DNA of 64,000 nt from Bradyrhizobium tropiciagri (GCF_018130505.1 NZ_JAFCKH010000001.1:620001-684000); one strand, 5' to 3'; counted from the first letter of the stretch, positions 27,801 to 36,749 are shown. Numbers and translations: made by a program. Notes: generated from the letters alone by a model not told the origin.

Positions 27801-28548
27801 GGAGGGGATCAGCCTGTCGGGCCTCGATCCGCGCGCGTTCGGCGTTGCGATCCGCGCCAGCGATTCGGGACAGGCCACCGACGACACGCGGCTGCGACAG
27901 ATTATCGAGCCGGTGCTGGCCGGCGGCGTGCTGTCGATCCCGACCGCGCAGATCCCGTTCAACATCCGCGACGGCCGCCTGCGCGTCGGTGCCACCACGC
28001 TGGCGGCCAATGGCGCCAATGTCGTCGTATCCGGCGGCTACGACATTCCGGCCGACCAGGCCGATATCCGCGCGGCTCTGTCATCGACTTCGATCGGCAC
28101 GGCCAACAGCCGCCCCGAGATCCAGTTACTTGCGGTTGGCACGCCGGATGGTTTGAGCCGTAGCATCGACATCGCGGGGCTTTCGTCGTGGCTTGCGGTG
28201 CGTGCGATCGACCGCGAGACCAAGCGGCTCGATGCGATCGAGCGCGGCGAGCGGCCGCCGGAGGCGACGCCTGCGGCAATTCCGCAACCCGGCGAGCCTG
28301 CGCCCGAAGCGCCGGCGCCGGCGAAGCCGAAGGTGGTCGCGCCGCGTCCGCCGATCGCGCCGCCGGTCATTACGGCACCGGTCGCGCCGCCGGCACCGAT
28401 CGCGAGCCAGCCGCAGGTTGCGCCATTGCCGCCGCCGATCGAGGTCAAGCCGGCGCCCGGCGCAGCGCCCAGGCCCAAGCCGCGGCCGCCTTTGTCGCTG
28501 ACCCCGCAGGTCGCCAACCCGCCGCCGCGGCCGGCAATTCAGAATTGA
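24883..28548 (+). CDS. AsmA-family protein
   Basis: A 1221-residue envelope protein. A single N-terminal membrane helix (LLGLAIALILALVAALVGPF) is followed by the family opening FVDWNQFRPQFEAEATRIIG and long beta-repetitive sequence, which in AsmA/TamB-type proteins forms a lipid-transport groove spanning the periplasm. The C-terminal AsmA domain ends near residue 1120, followed by a proline/alanine-rich tail of about 90 residues, probably disordered. The GTG at 24883 has AAAGGAG 6 bases upstream and starts the membrane helix directly. Roles in outer-membrane assembly or phospholipid transport are from family knowledge. Confidence 0.85.
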   Translation: MQTTLLGLAIALILALVAALVGPFFVDWNQFRPQFEAEATRIIGAPVRVAGNLDARLLPAPWLRLKTVTIGGANDLGKVRAANLDVEFSLGSLMRGEWRATELTINGVSLDLGLDPKGRVDWPVSSGAFSLASLAIDRLNLTGRIALHDAASRSTLELNDIAFSGDVRSLAGAIRGDGNFMMGGNRYPFRVSSGQGPDGNGTRVHLNIDPGQRPLSADLDGVLSFEARAPRFEGAVTLAGAPGQRGGDDPPWRIAAKVKGDNAAARLDQVEVSYGAEDRALKLTGSGDVRFGATPLLRASLSARQLDADKFAAKDSGKDTGKDTAKGGTDANAEPARVLPALRAMLSGVPASPLPAQIELASERIMLGGRPLQDISAELQSDAKSWTVRRLEFRAPGSTRVSMSGASAQGGAANSFKTALNIESTDPDALMSWLQGRGDAAYRSQKPLRLRGDVTVSPAGFAIDGMRAEIESGTVEGRVAVAYGEVGKGSKLDAQLKAERLDLDATTALIRSLAGPQAEYPDEVKLSLDIGRAVSAGQELRPLQAKLAYGAKDIVLERVRIGQPDNVTLDGSGNFDRVNATGRLAIDATAASLGRIVAIVQPLAPSLAARLGVLKADAGPVRAKLALDLGKGKAADRATAQATLDLDAPQLKGRTMLSATPPVAAIRGLDFDALSRGDVVAEAKLSSGDGTALLALLGLDRVIASGAGPIQFEGNLNGAWRAPLRVKARLWGAGIDADAEGTAEPWAKDAKSSVSLRVRSADVSPLVNLKSPDPATNIRLSSRVTLAGDRLTFDDLDSIVAGSRLRGRLALTLADQKSVEGEIGLDQITLAPVLAAAIGAAGPDPTVPLGAGLTSGWRGKVTFEALHGRLPGGAELQPISGAIRSDGQSLTFDGIKGKIGGGDATATIDARQGANGLSINANVQLAGVDGSALRYRSLALPKGRASAQMTLLAQGRSASALTGALSGSGTVTLEGISLSGLDPRAFGVAIRASDSGQATDDTRLRQIIEPVLAGGVLSIPTAQIPFNIRDGRLRVGATTLAANGANVVVSGGYDIPADQADIRAALSSTSIGTANSRPEIQLLAVGTPDGLSRSIDIAGLSSWLAVRAIDRETKRLDAIERGERPPEATPAAIPQPGEPAPEAPAPAKPKVVAPRPPIAPPVITAPVAPPAPIASQPQVAPLPPPIEVKPAPGAAPRPKPRPPLSLTPQVANPPPRPAIQN

Positions 28549-28671
28549 TTCATTGCGATCGCGCGCGAAGCGGATGCAGGTTCGCGTCGCGAAACGCGGC
28601 GGGGCCGCCGTCCGTCTTTCCGGATCATGTTTTGAGAAGGAAGTCTCTACTCAGACACGCGTGCGACGAAA

Positions 28672-28702
28672 CGATCGCCCGCGCGATGGATGCGGGCGAT
28701 CG
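28672..28702. terminator. Hairpin between convergent genes
   Basis: CGATCGCCCGC and GCGGGCGATCG form a perfect 11-pair stem around a 9-base loop. It lies between the convergent asmA-like and ribbon-helix-helix genes, 23 bases after the stop of the latter. There is no T run on either strand, so it may only stall transcription or protect RNA ends. Confidence 0.5.
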
Positions 28703-28724
28703 ATTGCGAAGATCGAAAGGCGGC

Positions 28725-29000
28725 TCAGGCTTGCTGACGCGTATCGACCTGCTGCGGCCTGACATCTGCCGGGACCGCCGGCGTGGCGCGTGAACGGAAA
28801 TAATCCAGCACGAAGAGACGGATCGCGGAGGAAAGATTGCCCTGCTGGCGATTGTTGTCGATCTCGCCCACCAGCTCCGACAGCGTCATGTTTCGCAGGC
28901 CGGAGATTTCCTTCATGCCGTTCCAGAACGCCTCTTCGAGGCTGACGCTGGTCTTGTGGCCGGCGACCACGATCGAACGTTTGACGACGGGAGATTTCAT
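28725..29000 (-). CDS. Ribbon-helix-helix domain protein
   Basis: A 91-residue protein with RSIVVAGHKTSVSLEEAFW as the DNA-contacting strand, followed by two helices (NGMKEISGLRNMTLSELVGE). It matches the small alphaproteobacterial ribbon-helix-helix family (PF13467 type). The last 20 residues are a Pro/Gln-rich tail. Its ATG overlaps the stop of the DUF4169 gene (ATGA), so the pair is co-translated downstream of fumC. It may be a DNA-binding dimer, but no target is known. Confidence 0.75.
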   Translation of the reverse strand: MKSPVVKRSIVVAGHKTSVSLEEAFWNGMKEISGLRNMTLSELVGEIDNNRQQGNLSSAIRLFVLDYFRSRATPAVPADVRPQQVDTRQQA

Positions 29001-29185
29001 GATGCGTCACCGCCGTCGATGCGGTGCCCCTCGATCAAACGCGCACTCCGCTCGGCGACAAACTCGTCGCGTGCACGTTCGGATTTTGTGCGACCAAATA
29101 GCGCACGGTTGTTATCAGCTTGCTTGGCTGCTTGTTCGCGCTCAGTGCGCTTCTTGAATCGTTTCAAGTTGACTATATCGCCCAT
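28997..29185 (-). CDS. DUF4169 family protein
   Basis: A 62-residue, highly charged protein that starts GDIVNLKRFKKRTEREQAAK and continues with the NRALFGRTKSER stretch typical of DUF4169, a small alphaproteobacterial family of unknown function. It should be mostly one or two helices. GAGGACG lies 5 bases before the ATG at 29185. Its stop overlaps the start of the ribbon-helix-helix gene. A 290-base gap separates it from fumC. Confidence 0.75.
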   Translation of the reverse strand: MGDIVNLKRFKKRTEREQAAKQADNNRALFGRTKSERARDEFVAERSARLIEGHRIDGGDAS

Positions 29186-29475
29186 GCTCGTCCTCATCGC
29201 CCCCCAACCCGACTTGGTGATGCGGCGTGACGAAAGCAAGAGTGGCCGCGCAGCGCGCCTGGCTCGGTGTTCATCCGGAATCCCCGTTTGATGCTTCGGT
29301 GGTAGCATCAAAAAGTTGGTTTCGCTCTGCGAAAACGAGACGTCTGCCTGCTCTACCATGCGGCAGTGCAGAGCTGATAGCTGACCGGCCTTAGCCTTTA
29401 GGCGTTATGATCGATAATTATATCACGCGCGTTGACCGTAATTGTCCGGACTTTCTTCGCTCGCAGCCGGCTCGC

Positions 29476-30891
<1,416 letters not shown>

Positions 30892-31044
30892 GAATACTTC
30901 CGTTGCTTGTCGAGACGCGTGATCCGGCGTTGCGCGGGTGAATCGCGGGCGCCGAAGTCACGCTCATGCAGAACATGGTGCGGGACGACTGTGCGTCATC
31001 CCGCATGTCCAACATCCTACAGGGTGGGGGAGCCGTGCGTGCCT

Positions 31045-31068
31045 GGATTATTTCTTGGATTATTTCTT
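31045..31068. repeat. 12-base tandem duplication at the sspB stop
   Basis: GGATTATTTCTT occurs twice in direct succession (31045-31056, 31057-31068). On the minus strand each unit reads Lys-Lys-stop of the sspB frame, so the gene carries a second copy of its own terminal codons just after the stop. A recent slippage duplication is the simplest reading. Confidence 0.7.
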
Positions 31069-31605
31069 GCGGAAGCGATCCAGCCGCACCACTTCGGCAC
31101 CTTCGCTGGGCTTGGCGGGCTCTTCGTCGGCTTCGGCCGCTGCGGTCTCGGTTGGCTTGGTCTCGGCCGTAGCCCGGGCCGGCGCCGCGGGCAGGGCGCT
31201 GGCCGGCGCTGCCGCCGGGGTTTTGGCCGGAGCCGCTTCGGCCACCGCATCGGACGCATCGAACTGCAGGTCGAACGGCGCCGACGGATCGAGGAAGCGC
31301 GTCACCGCGGCGAAGGGCACGATGAGCCGCTCGGGAATACCGCCGAACGACAGGCCGACCTCGAACCGTTCTTCCGTCACCACCAGATCCCAGAACTGGT
31401 GTTGCAGGATGATCGTCATCTCCTCGGGGTATTGCGCAAGCAGCCGCGGCGACAGCTTCACGCCTTCACCGTTCGACAGGAAGGTGATGTAGAAGTGATG
31501 CTCACCCGGCAGGCCGTGTTCGGCGGCATCCGCCAGCACCCGGCGCAGCACCCCGCGCAGCGCATCCCGCGCCAGCACGTCATATCGGATGTGATCAGTC
31601 GCCAT
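31060..31605 (-). CDS. sspB: SspB, ClpXP adaptor for ssrA-tagged proteins
   Basis: A 181-residue protein of the alphaproteobacterial SspB family. Residues about 1-150 are the folded tag-binding domain (IRYDVLARDALRGVLRRVL, FYITFLSNGEGVKLSPRLL, VGLSFGGIPERLIVPFAA). The Ala/Pro-rich linker (about 150-175) ends in the basic tip VVRLDRFRKK, which docks on ClpX. SspB delivers proteins tagged by tmRNA to ClpXP. The tmRNA gene lies directly upstream on the same strand. The ATG at 31605 has AGGATCACC before it; 27 upstream residues in frame are not conserved-looking. Confidence 0.85.
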   Translation of the reverse strand: MATDHIRYDVLARDALRGVLRRVLADAAEHGLPGEHHFYITFLSNGEGVKLSPRLLAQYPEEMTIILQHQFWDLVVTEERFEVGLSFGGIPERLIVPFAAVTRFLDPSAPFDLQFDASDAVAEAAPAKTPAAAPASALPAAPARATAETKPTETAAAEADEEPAKPSEGAEVVRLDRFRKK

Positions 31606-31754
31606 GGTGATCCTGTCGCTTGCAAAATAACGGTCGAACGCGTCGGGCGCCGCCGGATCCGTCCGACTCGCCCTTTTGGGGGCCATGCTACCCTGCCGGA
31701 AGCCGGAAATCAGCAGGGACGGCGAGCTGTGGCGGAGGAAGTGCCCGGTCTGAA

Positions 31755-32085
31755 AATGAAGTGGAGGCTTCTGTTGCCAGGTGCCTCCGAACCCCGCCTA
31801 GCGGAGCTTAACCCGCTAGGACTTTAAGATGGTCTTTCAAACTGCGTTACGCAGCCTGAGCAACCGGAGCAAAGTTGTCGTTGGCAACTATTGCAATGGC
31901 CCGATGTCGGCGGAACCATACCGAGAAAAAACGCGCCCTTTACGCCCTCGTCGATCCTATTTCGCCCCCGCCAAAAGCCACCCTGCAATGGCGATGGACT
32001 TTGGTGGAGGCGCCGGGTACCGCCCCCGGGTCCGAATGGTTTATTGCGACGGTCATTTATTTCCATAGCCGGCGAACCGGCATCC
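31755..32085 (-). ncRNA. ssrA: Transfer-messenger RNA, circularly permuted two-piece type
   Basis: The minus strand encodes both pieces in permuted order. The acceptor piece comes first (about 32085 to 32002), contains a GCCGG-TTCG-CCGGC hairpin and ends CGCCTCCACCA at 32002. A roughly 32-base spacer follows. The coding piece starts GGGGGCGAA at 31969 and ends after the GGAGGC/GCCTCC hairpin (31763-31788). GGGGGCG pairs with CGCCTCC as a 7-pair acceptor stem with G3-U70, the alanine identity element. The tag frame at 31885-31847 reads ANDNFAPVAQAA then stop. A TATATT (32094-32089) fits a -10 box for a start near 32083. The outer ends are approximate. tmRNA rescues stalled ribosomes and tags the peptide for ClpXP. 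Confidence 0.92.
31847..31885 (-). other. tmRNA tag-peptide reading frame
   Basis: Twelve codons plus TAA, within the coding piece of tmRNA, give ANDNFAPVAQAA. The first Ala codon is the resume codon. AND-N at the start is the SspB-contact part in alphaproteobacteria, and the final Ala-Ala is the ClpX-recognised end. Confidence 0.92.
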
Positions 32086-32208
32086 CCAATATAGGCGGCT
32101 GGCCCGAAGAAAAACAGAGCCGATTCAGAGCACTTCAGGGCTCTTTCAGGTGGGAAAACACATCTATTTGGGTTGGCCTGCGCGGTGCCGCCGTCTAGAT
32201 TTCGCGCC

Positions 32209-32820
32209 ATGCCTCCGGAATCCTCGCCGGTTGCCGCTCCGGCGCCGAACGCCCCCGCTTCATCTCCGCCCAACCAGCCCGGCCTGCTCGAGCTGTTCCT
32301 TGCCTTTGCCAAGATGTCGCTGGCCGGCTTCGGCGGGGTCCTGGTCTGGGCCCGGCGCGGCATAGTCGAAAAGCACCGCTGGATGACCGCCGAGGAGTTC
32401 AACGAGACCTTCGCGCTGTGCCATTTCCTGCCAGGTCCGAACATCGTCAACCTGTCGGTCGTGTTCGGCGCGCGCTTCCGCGGCATCGCCGGCGGGTTTG
32501 CCGCCTTCGCCGGCCTGGTCGGCCCGCCGATGCTGATCGCTACCGTGCTGGCCGCGCTCTACGCGCATTACGGCGATATTCCCGCGCTGCGCCGCACGCT
32601 CGCCGGCGTTGCCTGCGCCGCCGTCGGGCTTTTGATCGCGGTCGTCTTCAAGATGATGATGCCGCTGATCAAGCGGCGTGACGTCACCGGCCTCGTCATC
32701 CTGGTCGCGGTGTTCGCCGCGATCGGACTGGTGCGATGGCCGCTCCAGATCGTGCTGCTGGTCGCCATCCCGGTCAGCCTCGCGATCACGATCCTGGCGC
32801 GCCGCAGGGCAAAGGCATGA
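32209..32820 (+). CDS. Chromate transporter, N-terminal-type subunit
   Basis: A 203-residue protein made of a single ChrA domain, with five or six hydrophobic segments. It carries the family motif FGGVLVWARRGIVEKHRW and FALCHFLPGPNIVNLSVVFG. A Pro/Ala-rich N-terminus precedes the domain. Short single-domain ChrA proteins work as pairs with opposite topology. Its stop overlaps the start of the second subunit (ATGA). ChrA pumps chromate out of the cell. It is divergent from tmRNA. Confidence 0.85.
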   Translation: MPPESSPVAAPAPNAPASSPPNQPGLLELFLAFAKMSLAGFGGVLVWARRGIVEKHRWMTAEEFNETFALCHFLPGPNIVNLSVVFGARFRGIAGGFAAFAGLVGPPMLIATVLAALYAHYGDIPALRRTLAGVACAAVGLLIAVVFKMMMPLIKRRDVTGLVILVAVFAAIGLVRWPLQIVLLVAIPVSLAITILARRRAKA

Positions 32821-33350
32821 GCACGAATTCCGACTCGATCGGGGAACTTGTCGTAACCTTCGGCCTGATGTCGCTGTTTGCGGTCGGCGGTGCCAATTCG
32901 GCGATTCCCGAGATGCACCGCGCCGCGGTCGAGGTGCATCACTGGATGACCGACAAGCAGTTCGCCGACGTGTTCGCGATCTCGCAGCTGTCGCCCGGAC
33001 CGAACGTGCTGATCGTGACGCTGATCGGCTACTCGGTCGCCGGGATCGGGGGCGCATTGGCGGCGACGGTTGCGATGTGCGGCCCGACCGCGCTGCTTGC
33101 CTATTATGTGAGCCGTTTCCTCGAGCGTTCGCGCCATGCGCGCTGGCCGGCGATCGTTCAGGCCGCGCTGGTGCCGCTGTCGATCGGCCTGATGGCCGCC
33201 AGCGGACTGATCCTGGCGCAGACATCAGACCAAAGTTGGATCGCGGCGCTCATCACCATCGGTGCAGCCGTGCTGGCCTTTGCGACGCGCCTCAATCCGT
33301 TCTGGATGTTGCTTGCCGGCGGCATTTTGGGTTTTGCTGGCGTTGTCTGA
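32817..33350 (+). CDS. Chromate transporter, C-terminal-type subunit
   Basis: A 177-residue single ChrA domain that complements the preceding gene. It has FGLMSLFAVGGANSAIPEMH and FAISQLSPGPNVLIVTLIGY. It starts inside the stop codon of the upstream subunit (4-base overlap). Together the two match the halves of a full-length ChrA, so this is a split transporter. Confidence 0.85.
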   Translation: MSTNSDSIGELVVTFGLMSLFAVGGANSAIPEMHRAAVEVHHWMTDKQFADVFAISQLSPGPNVLIVTLIGYSVAGIGGALAATVAMCGPTALLAYYVSRFLERSRHARWPAIVQAALVPLSIGLMAASGLILAQTSDQSWIAALITIGAAVLAFATRLNPFWMLLAGGILGFAGVV

Positions 33351-33440
33351 CGAAAATCGCTAGCAAGGCGTCGGGGTCCAGCACCACAAGTCAGTCCAAT
33401 CAGAACGGGCGGGAAAAACGCCGCCAGGGGGAGTGAAACC

Positions 33441-33941
33441 ATGAGTGATACGCCGAGCGAGGCGCCGGTCAGGTCGATACTGCCAAAATGGATACGCGGA
33501 CCGCAGGATTTCATCGGCGGGCTGGCCATGATGGCGGTTGCCCTGTTCGCCTTGTGGGCGTCCAGCGACCTGCAGGGCATGCACGGATTTTCGTTCGGCG
33601 CCGGAACCGCGCCGCGGATGTTCGCCGTGCTGCTGCTGCTGCTCGGCGCCGGCGTCGCTTTGGTCGGGGTCCTGCAAGATGGTCCGCACCTGTCGCATTA
33701 TTCCTGGCGTGGCCCGTTGTTCGTCTCGGCGTCGATCGTGTTCTTCGCATTGGCGATCCGGCCGCTCGGCCTCGTCGTCTCGGCTTTCGCAAGCTTCCTG
33801 ATCGCGGCAATGGGCTCGAATGAGACGAAATGGCTCGAAGCCGTCGTCGTCGGCGCCTGCCTGACGGCGGGCTGCGCCATCCTGTTTCCTTACATCCTGG
33901 GACTTCCGATGCCGATGTTCCCGCGTTTCCTGATCCAGTGA
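33441..33941 (+). CDS. Tripartite tricarboxylate transporter TctB subunit
   Basis: A 166-residue small membrane subunit with four hydrophobic segments. GPQDFIGGLAMMAVALFALW and FGAGTAPRMFAVLLLLLGAG are the typical TctB opening. AGGGGGAG precedes the ATG. It works with TctA as the inner-membrane part of a citrate- or organic-acid-type carrier. The tctA gene begins 7 bases after its stop. Confidence 0.88.
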   Translation: MSDTPSEAPVRSILPKWIRGPQDFIGGLAMMAVALFALWASSDLQGMHGFSFGAGTAPRMFAVLLLLLGAGVALVGVLQDGPHLSHYSWRGPLFVSASIVFFALAIRPLGLVVSAFASFLIAAMGSNETKWLEAVVVGACLTAGCAILFPYILGLPMPMFPRFLIQ

Positions 33942-33948
33942 GGGCGTG

Positions 33949-35463
33949 ATGGAGATCTTTGCCAATCTCGCCCACGGTTTCGCGGTCGCATTCTCGCCGA
34001 TCAACCTCTTGATGTGCCTGATCGGCGCGCTGGTGGGCACGCTGGTCGGCGTGCTGCCGGGCATCGGCACCATCGCCACCGTCGCGATGCTGCTGCCGAT
34101 CACCTTCGGCCTGCCGCCGGTCGGCGCGCTGATCATGCTCGCCGGCATCTATTACGGCGCGCAGTATGGCGGCTCGACCACCTCGATCCTGGTCAATATT
34201 CCCGGCGAGGCGACATCGGTGGTCACCGCGCTCGACGGCCACCAGATGGCCAAGCAGGGCCGTGCCGGTCCGGCGCTGGCGATCGCCGCGATCGGCTCGT
34301 TCTTCGCCGGCTGCGTCGCCACGGTGCTGATCGCGGTGCTCGGCGCGCCGCTGACCAAGCTCGCGCTGGCGTTCGGCCCGGCCGAATATTTCTCGCTGAT
34401 GGTGCTCGGCCTGATCTTCGCGGTGGTGCTCGCCAAGGGCTCGGTGCTGAAGGCGATCGCGATGATCGTGTTCGGCCTGCTGCTGTCGATGGTGGGCTCC
34501 GACATCGAGACCGGCGCCTCGCGCATGGCCTTCAACATCCCCGAGCTCGCCGACGGCCTCGGCTTTGCCACGGTGGCGATGGGCGTGTTCGGCTTTGCGG
34601 AGATCATTCGCAACCTCGACCACGGTGCGGAGCTCAATCGCGATCTGGTGCAGCAGAAGATCACCGGGCTGATGCCGACCAGGAAGGACCTGGTCGACTC
34701 CACCCCTGCGATCCTGCGCGGCACCGTGCTCGGATCGATCCTCGGCATCCTGCCGGGCGGCGGCGCCGTGATCGCCTCGTTCGCGGCCTACACGCTCGAG
34801 AAGAAGATCGCGAAGAACCCCTCGCGGTTCGGTCGCGGTGCGATCGAGGGCGTGGCGGCGCCGGAAAGCGCCAACAACGCCGCGGCACAGACCTCGTTCA
34901 TCCCGCTGCTCACGCTCGGCATCCCGCCGAACGCGGTGATGGCGCTGATGGTCGGCGCGATGACCATCCATGGCATCGTGCCGGGCCCGCAGGTGATGCA
35001 GAAGCAGCCCGACCTCGTCTGGGGCATGATCGCCTCGATGTGGATCGGCAATCTGATGCTGATCATCATCAACCTGCCGCTGGTCGGCATCTGGGTCCGC
35101 CTGCTGCGTGTGCCGTACCGGTTGATGTTCCCCTCGATCGTGATCTTCTGCGCGATCGGCATCTACTCGGTGAACAACGCGCCGGTCGACGTCGTCCTTG
35201 CCGGCGTGTTCGGCCTGGTCGGTTACTGGCTGATCAAGCACGACTTCGAACCCGCGCCGCTGCTGCTCGGCATGGTGCTGGGACCGTTGATGGAGGAGAA
35301 CCTGCGCCGTGCGCTCTTGATCTCGCGCGGCGACTGGAGCGTGTTCGTTTCGCGGCCGCTGTCGGCGGTGCTGCTGGCGATTGCGGCCGGCCTCTTGGTG
35401 CTCGCGGTGCTGCCGGCACTGCGCGCCAAGCGCGACGAGGTGTTCACGGAATCGGAGAACTGA
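33949..35463 (+). CDS. Tripartite tricarboxylate transporter TctA permease
   Basis: A 504-residue permease with about 12 hydrophobic segments. It shows the two TctA signatures, YYGAQYGGSTTSILVNIPG near residue 65 and APESANNAAAQTSFIPLLTL near residue 305. It is Na+- or H+-coupled and takes solute from the periplasmic TctC protein. ATG at 33949 is preferred to the adjacent in-frame GTG at 33946. A strong terminator hairpin separates it from tctC. Confidence 0.9.
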   Translation: MEIFANLAHGFAVAFSPINLLMCLIGALVGTLVGVLPGIGTIATVAMLLPITFGLPPVGALIMLAGIYYGAQYGGSTTSILVNIPGEATSVVTALDGHQMAKQGRAGPALAIAAIGSFFAGCVATVLIAVLGAPLTKLALAFGPAEYFSLMVLGLIFAVVLAKGSVLKAIAMIVFGLLLSMVGSDIETGASRMAFNIPELADGLGFATVAMGVFGFAEIIRNLDHGAELNRDLVQQKITGLMPTRKDLVDSTPAILRGTVLGSILGILPGGGAVIASFAAYTLEKKIAKNPSRFGRGAIEGVAAPESANNAAAQTSFIPLLTLGIPPNAVMALMVGAMTIHGIVPGPQVMQKQPDLVWGMIASMWIGNLMLIIINLPLVGIWVRLLRVPYRLMFPSIVIFCAIGIYSVNNAPVDVVLAGVFGLVGYWLIKHDFEPAPLLLGMVLGPLMEENLRRALLISRGDWSVFVSRPLSAVLLAIAAGLLVLAVLPALRAKRDEVFTESEN

Positions 35464-35539
35464 GCGCGCGCCGGCCCTGCGTCGGCGCGCCGCAGGCGGA
35501 AGTCGAGTAGACTAAAGAGACAGCCCCGTGAAACAAACG

Positions 35540-35565
35540 ATGCCGGCCATTTGGCCGGCATTTTT
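35540..35565 (+). terminator. Rho-independent terminator between tctA and tctC
   Basis: ATGCCGGCCA and TGGCCGGCAT pair as a 10-base stem with a 2-base loop, followed by a run of five T. It is an intrinsic terminator on the plus strand. Because tctC follows only 30 bases later, it should reduce or separate the receptor transcript from the permease genes. Confidence 0.85.
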
Positions 35566-35594
35566 GTTGGCTGGACTTCCGGAGGGGATCTGAG

Positions 35595-36575
35595 ATGACT
35601 TCCATTCGCTCGCTCGCGGGCGCATGCCTTGCTGCGCTCGCCTCATTGTGCGCGGTTGCGGCGCCGGCATCGGCGCAGAATTATCCGACGCGCAACATCA
35701 CCATGATCGTGCCGTTCGCGGCCGGCGGACCGACCGATGTGATCTCGCGCATCGTCACCGCGCACATGGCGCAGACGCTGGGCCAGAGCATCATCATCGA
35801 GAACGTCGTCGGCGCCGGCGGCACCACCGGCTCCACGCGGGCCGCGCGCGCTGCCAATGACGGCTATACGTTGATTACCGGGCATATGGGCACGCACGCC
35901 GCTTCGGTGCCGCTCTATCCGAAGCTCGCCTATCATCCGGAAAAGGATTTCGAGCCCGTCGCGCTGCTCGCCGGCACGCCGATCCTGATCCTCGCCCGCA
36001 AGGACTTTCCGCCGAAGGACCTCAAGGAATTCATCGCCTATGTGAAGGCCAACGCCGAGAAGGTGAACGCCGCACATGCCGGCATCGGCTCGGTGTCGCA
36101 CGCTTCCTGCGAACTGCTCAACGCGATCCTCCAGGTCAAGCCGGTCGGCGTGCCCTTCAACGGCACCGGCCCGGCGATGAACGCGCTGGTCGCCGGCCAG
36201 GTCGACTACATGTGTGACCAGATCGTCAACGCGGTGCCGCAGATCAACGCCGGCACCATCAAGGCCTATGCGATCGCGACGCCCGAGCGCAATCCGTCGC
36301 TGCCCGACGTGCCGACCACCACGGAAGCCGGCCTGCCGGCGTTCCAGGCCCAGGCCTGGAATGCGATCTTCGCGCCGAAGGGAACCTCGCCGGCGATCAT
36401 CGCCACACTGAACGCGGCGGCGGTCAAGGCGCTCGACGACCCGAATGTCCGCAAGCGCCTGCTCGAACTCGGCAGCGTGATCCCGGCGGCCGCCGATCGC
36501 ACGCCGGAGGCCCTCGCGACCCTCGTCAAGAACGAGATCGCGAAGTGGACGCCGGTGCTCAAGCCGGCAACTTAA
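35595..36575 (+). CDS. Tripartite tricarboxylate transporter receptor (TctC/Bug family)
   Basis: A 326-residue periplasmic receptor. The signal peptide ends near APASA-QNYP. The mature protein starts YPTRNITMIVPFAAGGPTD, the hallmark of the Bug/TctC family, and has AARAANDGYTLITGHMGTHA. It binds carboxylates such as citrate, or diverse organic anions. GGAGGGGATCTGAG precedes the ATG. Its partner permease is TctBA just upstream, past a terminator. Confidence 0.9.
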   Translation: MTSIRSLAGACLAALASLCAVAAPASAQNYPTRNITMIVPFAAGGPTDVISRIVTAHMAQTLGQSIIIENVVGAGGTTGSTRAARAANDGYTLITGHMGTHAASVPLYPKLAYHPEKDFEPVALLAGTPILILARKDFPPKDLKEFIAYVKANAEKVNAAHAGIGSVSHASCELLNAILQVKPVGVPFNGTGPAMNALVAGQVDYMCDQIVNAVPQINAGTIKAYAIATPERNPSLPDVPTTTEAGLPAFQAQAWNAIFAPKGTSPAIIATLNAAAVKALDDPNVRKRLLELGSVIPAAADRTPEALATLVKNEIAKWTPVLKPAT

Positions 36576-36600
36576 GCCAGCGCAATCAAGCGGATAGGAC

Positions 36601-36626
36601 AGGGGCGGAACGCGAGTTCCGCCTCT
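36601..36626 (+). terminator. Hairpin after tctC
   Basis: AGGGGCGGAAC, loop GCGA, then GTTCCGCCTCT: an 11-pair stem with one G-T pair and a stable GNRA-type loop, followed by a weak T-rich tail (TGTCGTTTG). It is a probable transcript end 26 bases after the tctC stop. Confidence 0.65.
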
Positions 36627-36660
36627 TGTCGTTTGCCGGAAGCGTGGTCATTTTTCAGGG

Positions 36661-36666
36661 TATAAT
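36661..36666 (+). promoter_or_regulatory. -10 box, probable thyA promoter
   Basis: A perfect TATAAT lies 84 bases before the thyA start, just after the tctC terminator. No good -35 hexamer sits 16-18 bases upstream, so the promoter may depend on an activator or be weak. Confidence 0.4.
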
Positions 36667-36749
36667 CGGTGTATCCGGCCGAATCGGCGTGTCGATCCAC
36701 GGCCCCGGCCGCTACATTCGCCGCTCCCTTGAAGACCTGAAGCGCACGC

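Noticed and set aside
29340-29365. GGTAGAGCA on the minus strand resembling a tRNA D-arm
   Set aside because: No acceptor stem, anticodon stem or TTCGA-type T-arm can be folded around it.
31824-32486. Minus-strand open frame of 220 codons
   Set aside because: It overlaps the tmRNA, whose tag, acceptor stem and CCA end are unmistakable; the frame is accidental.
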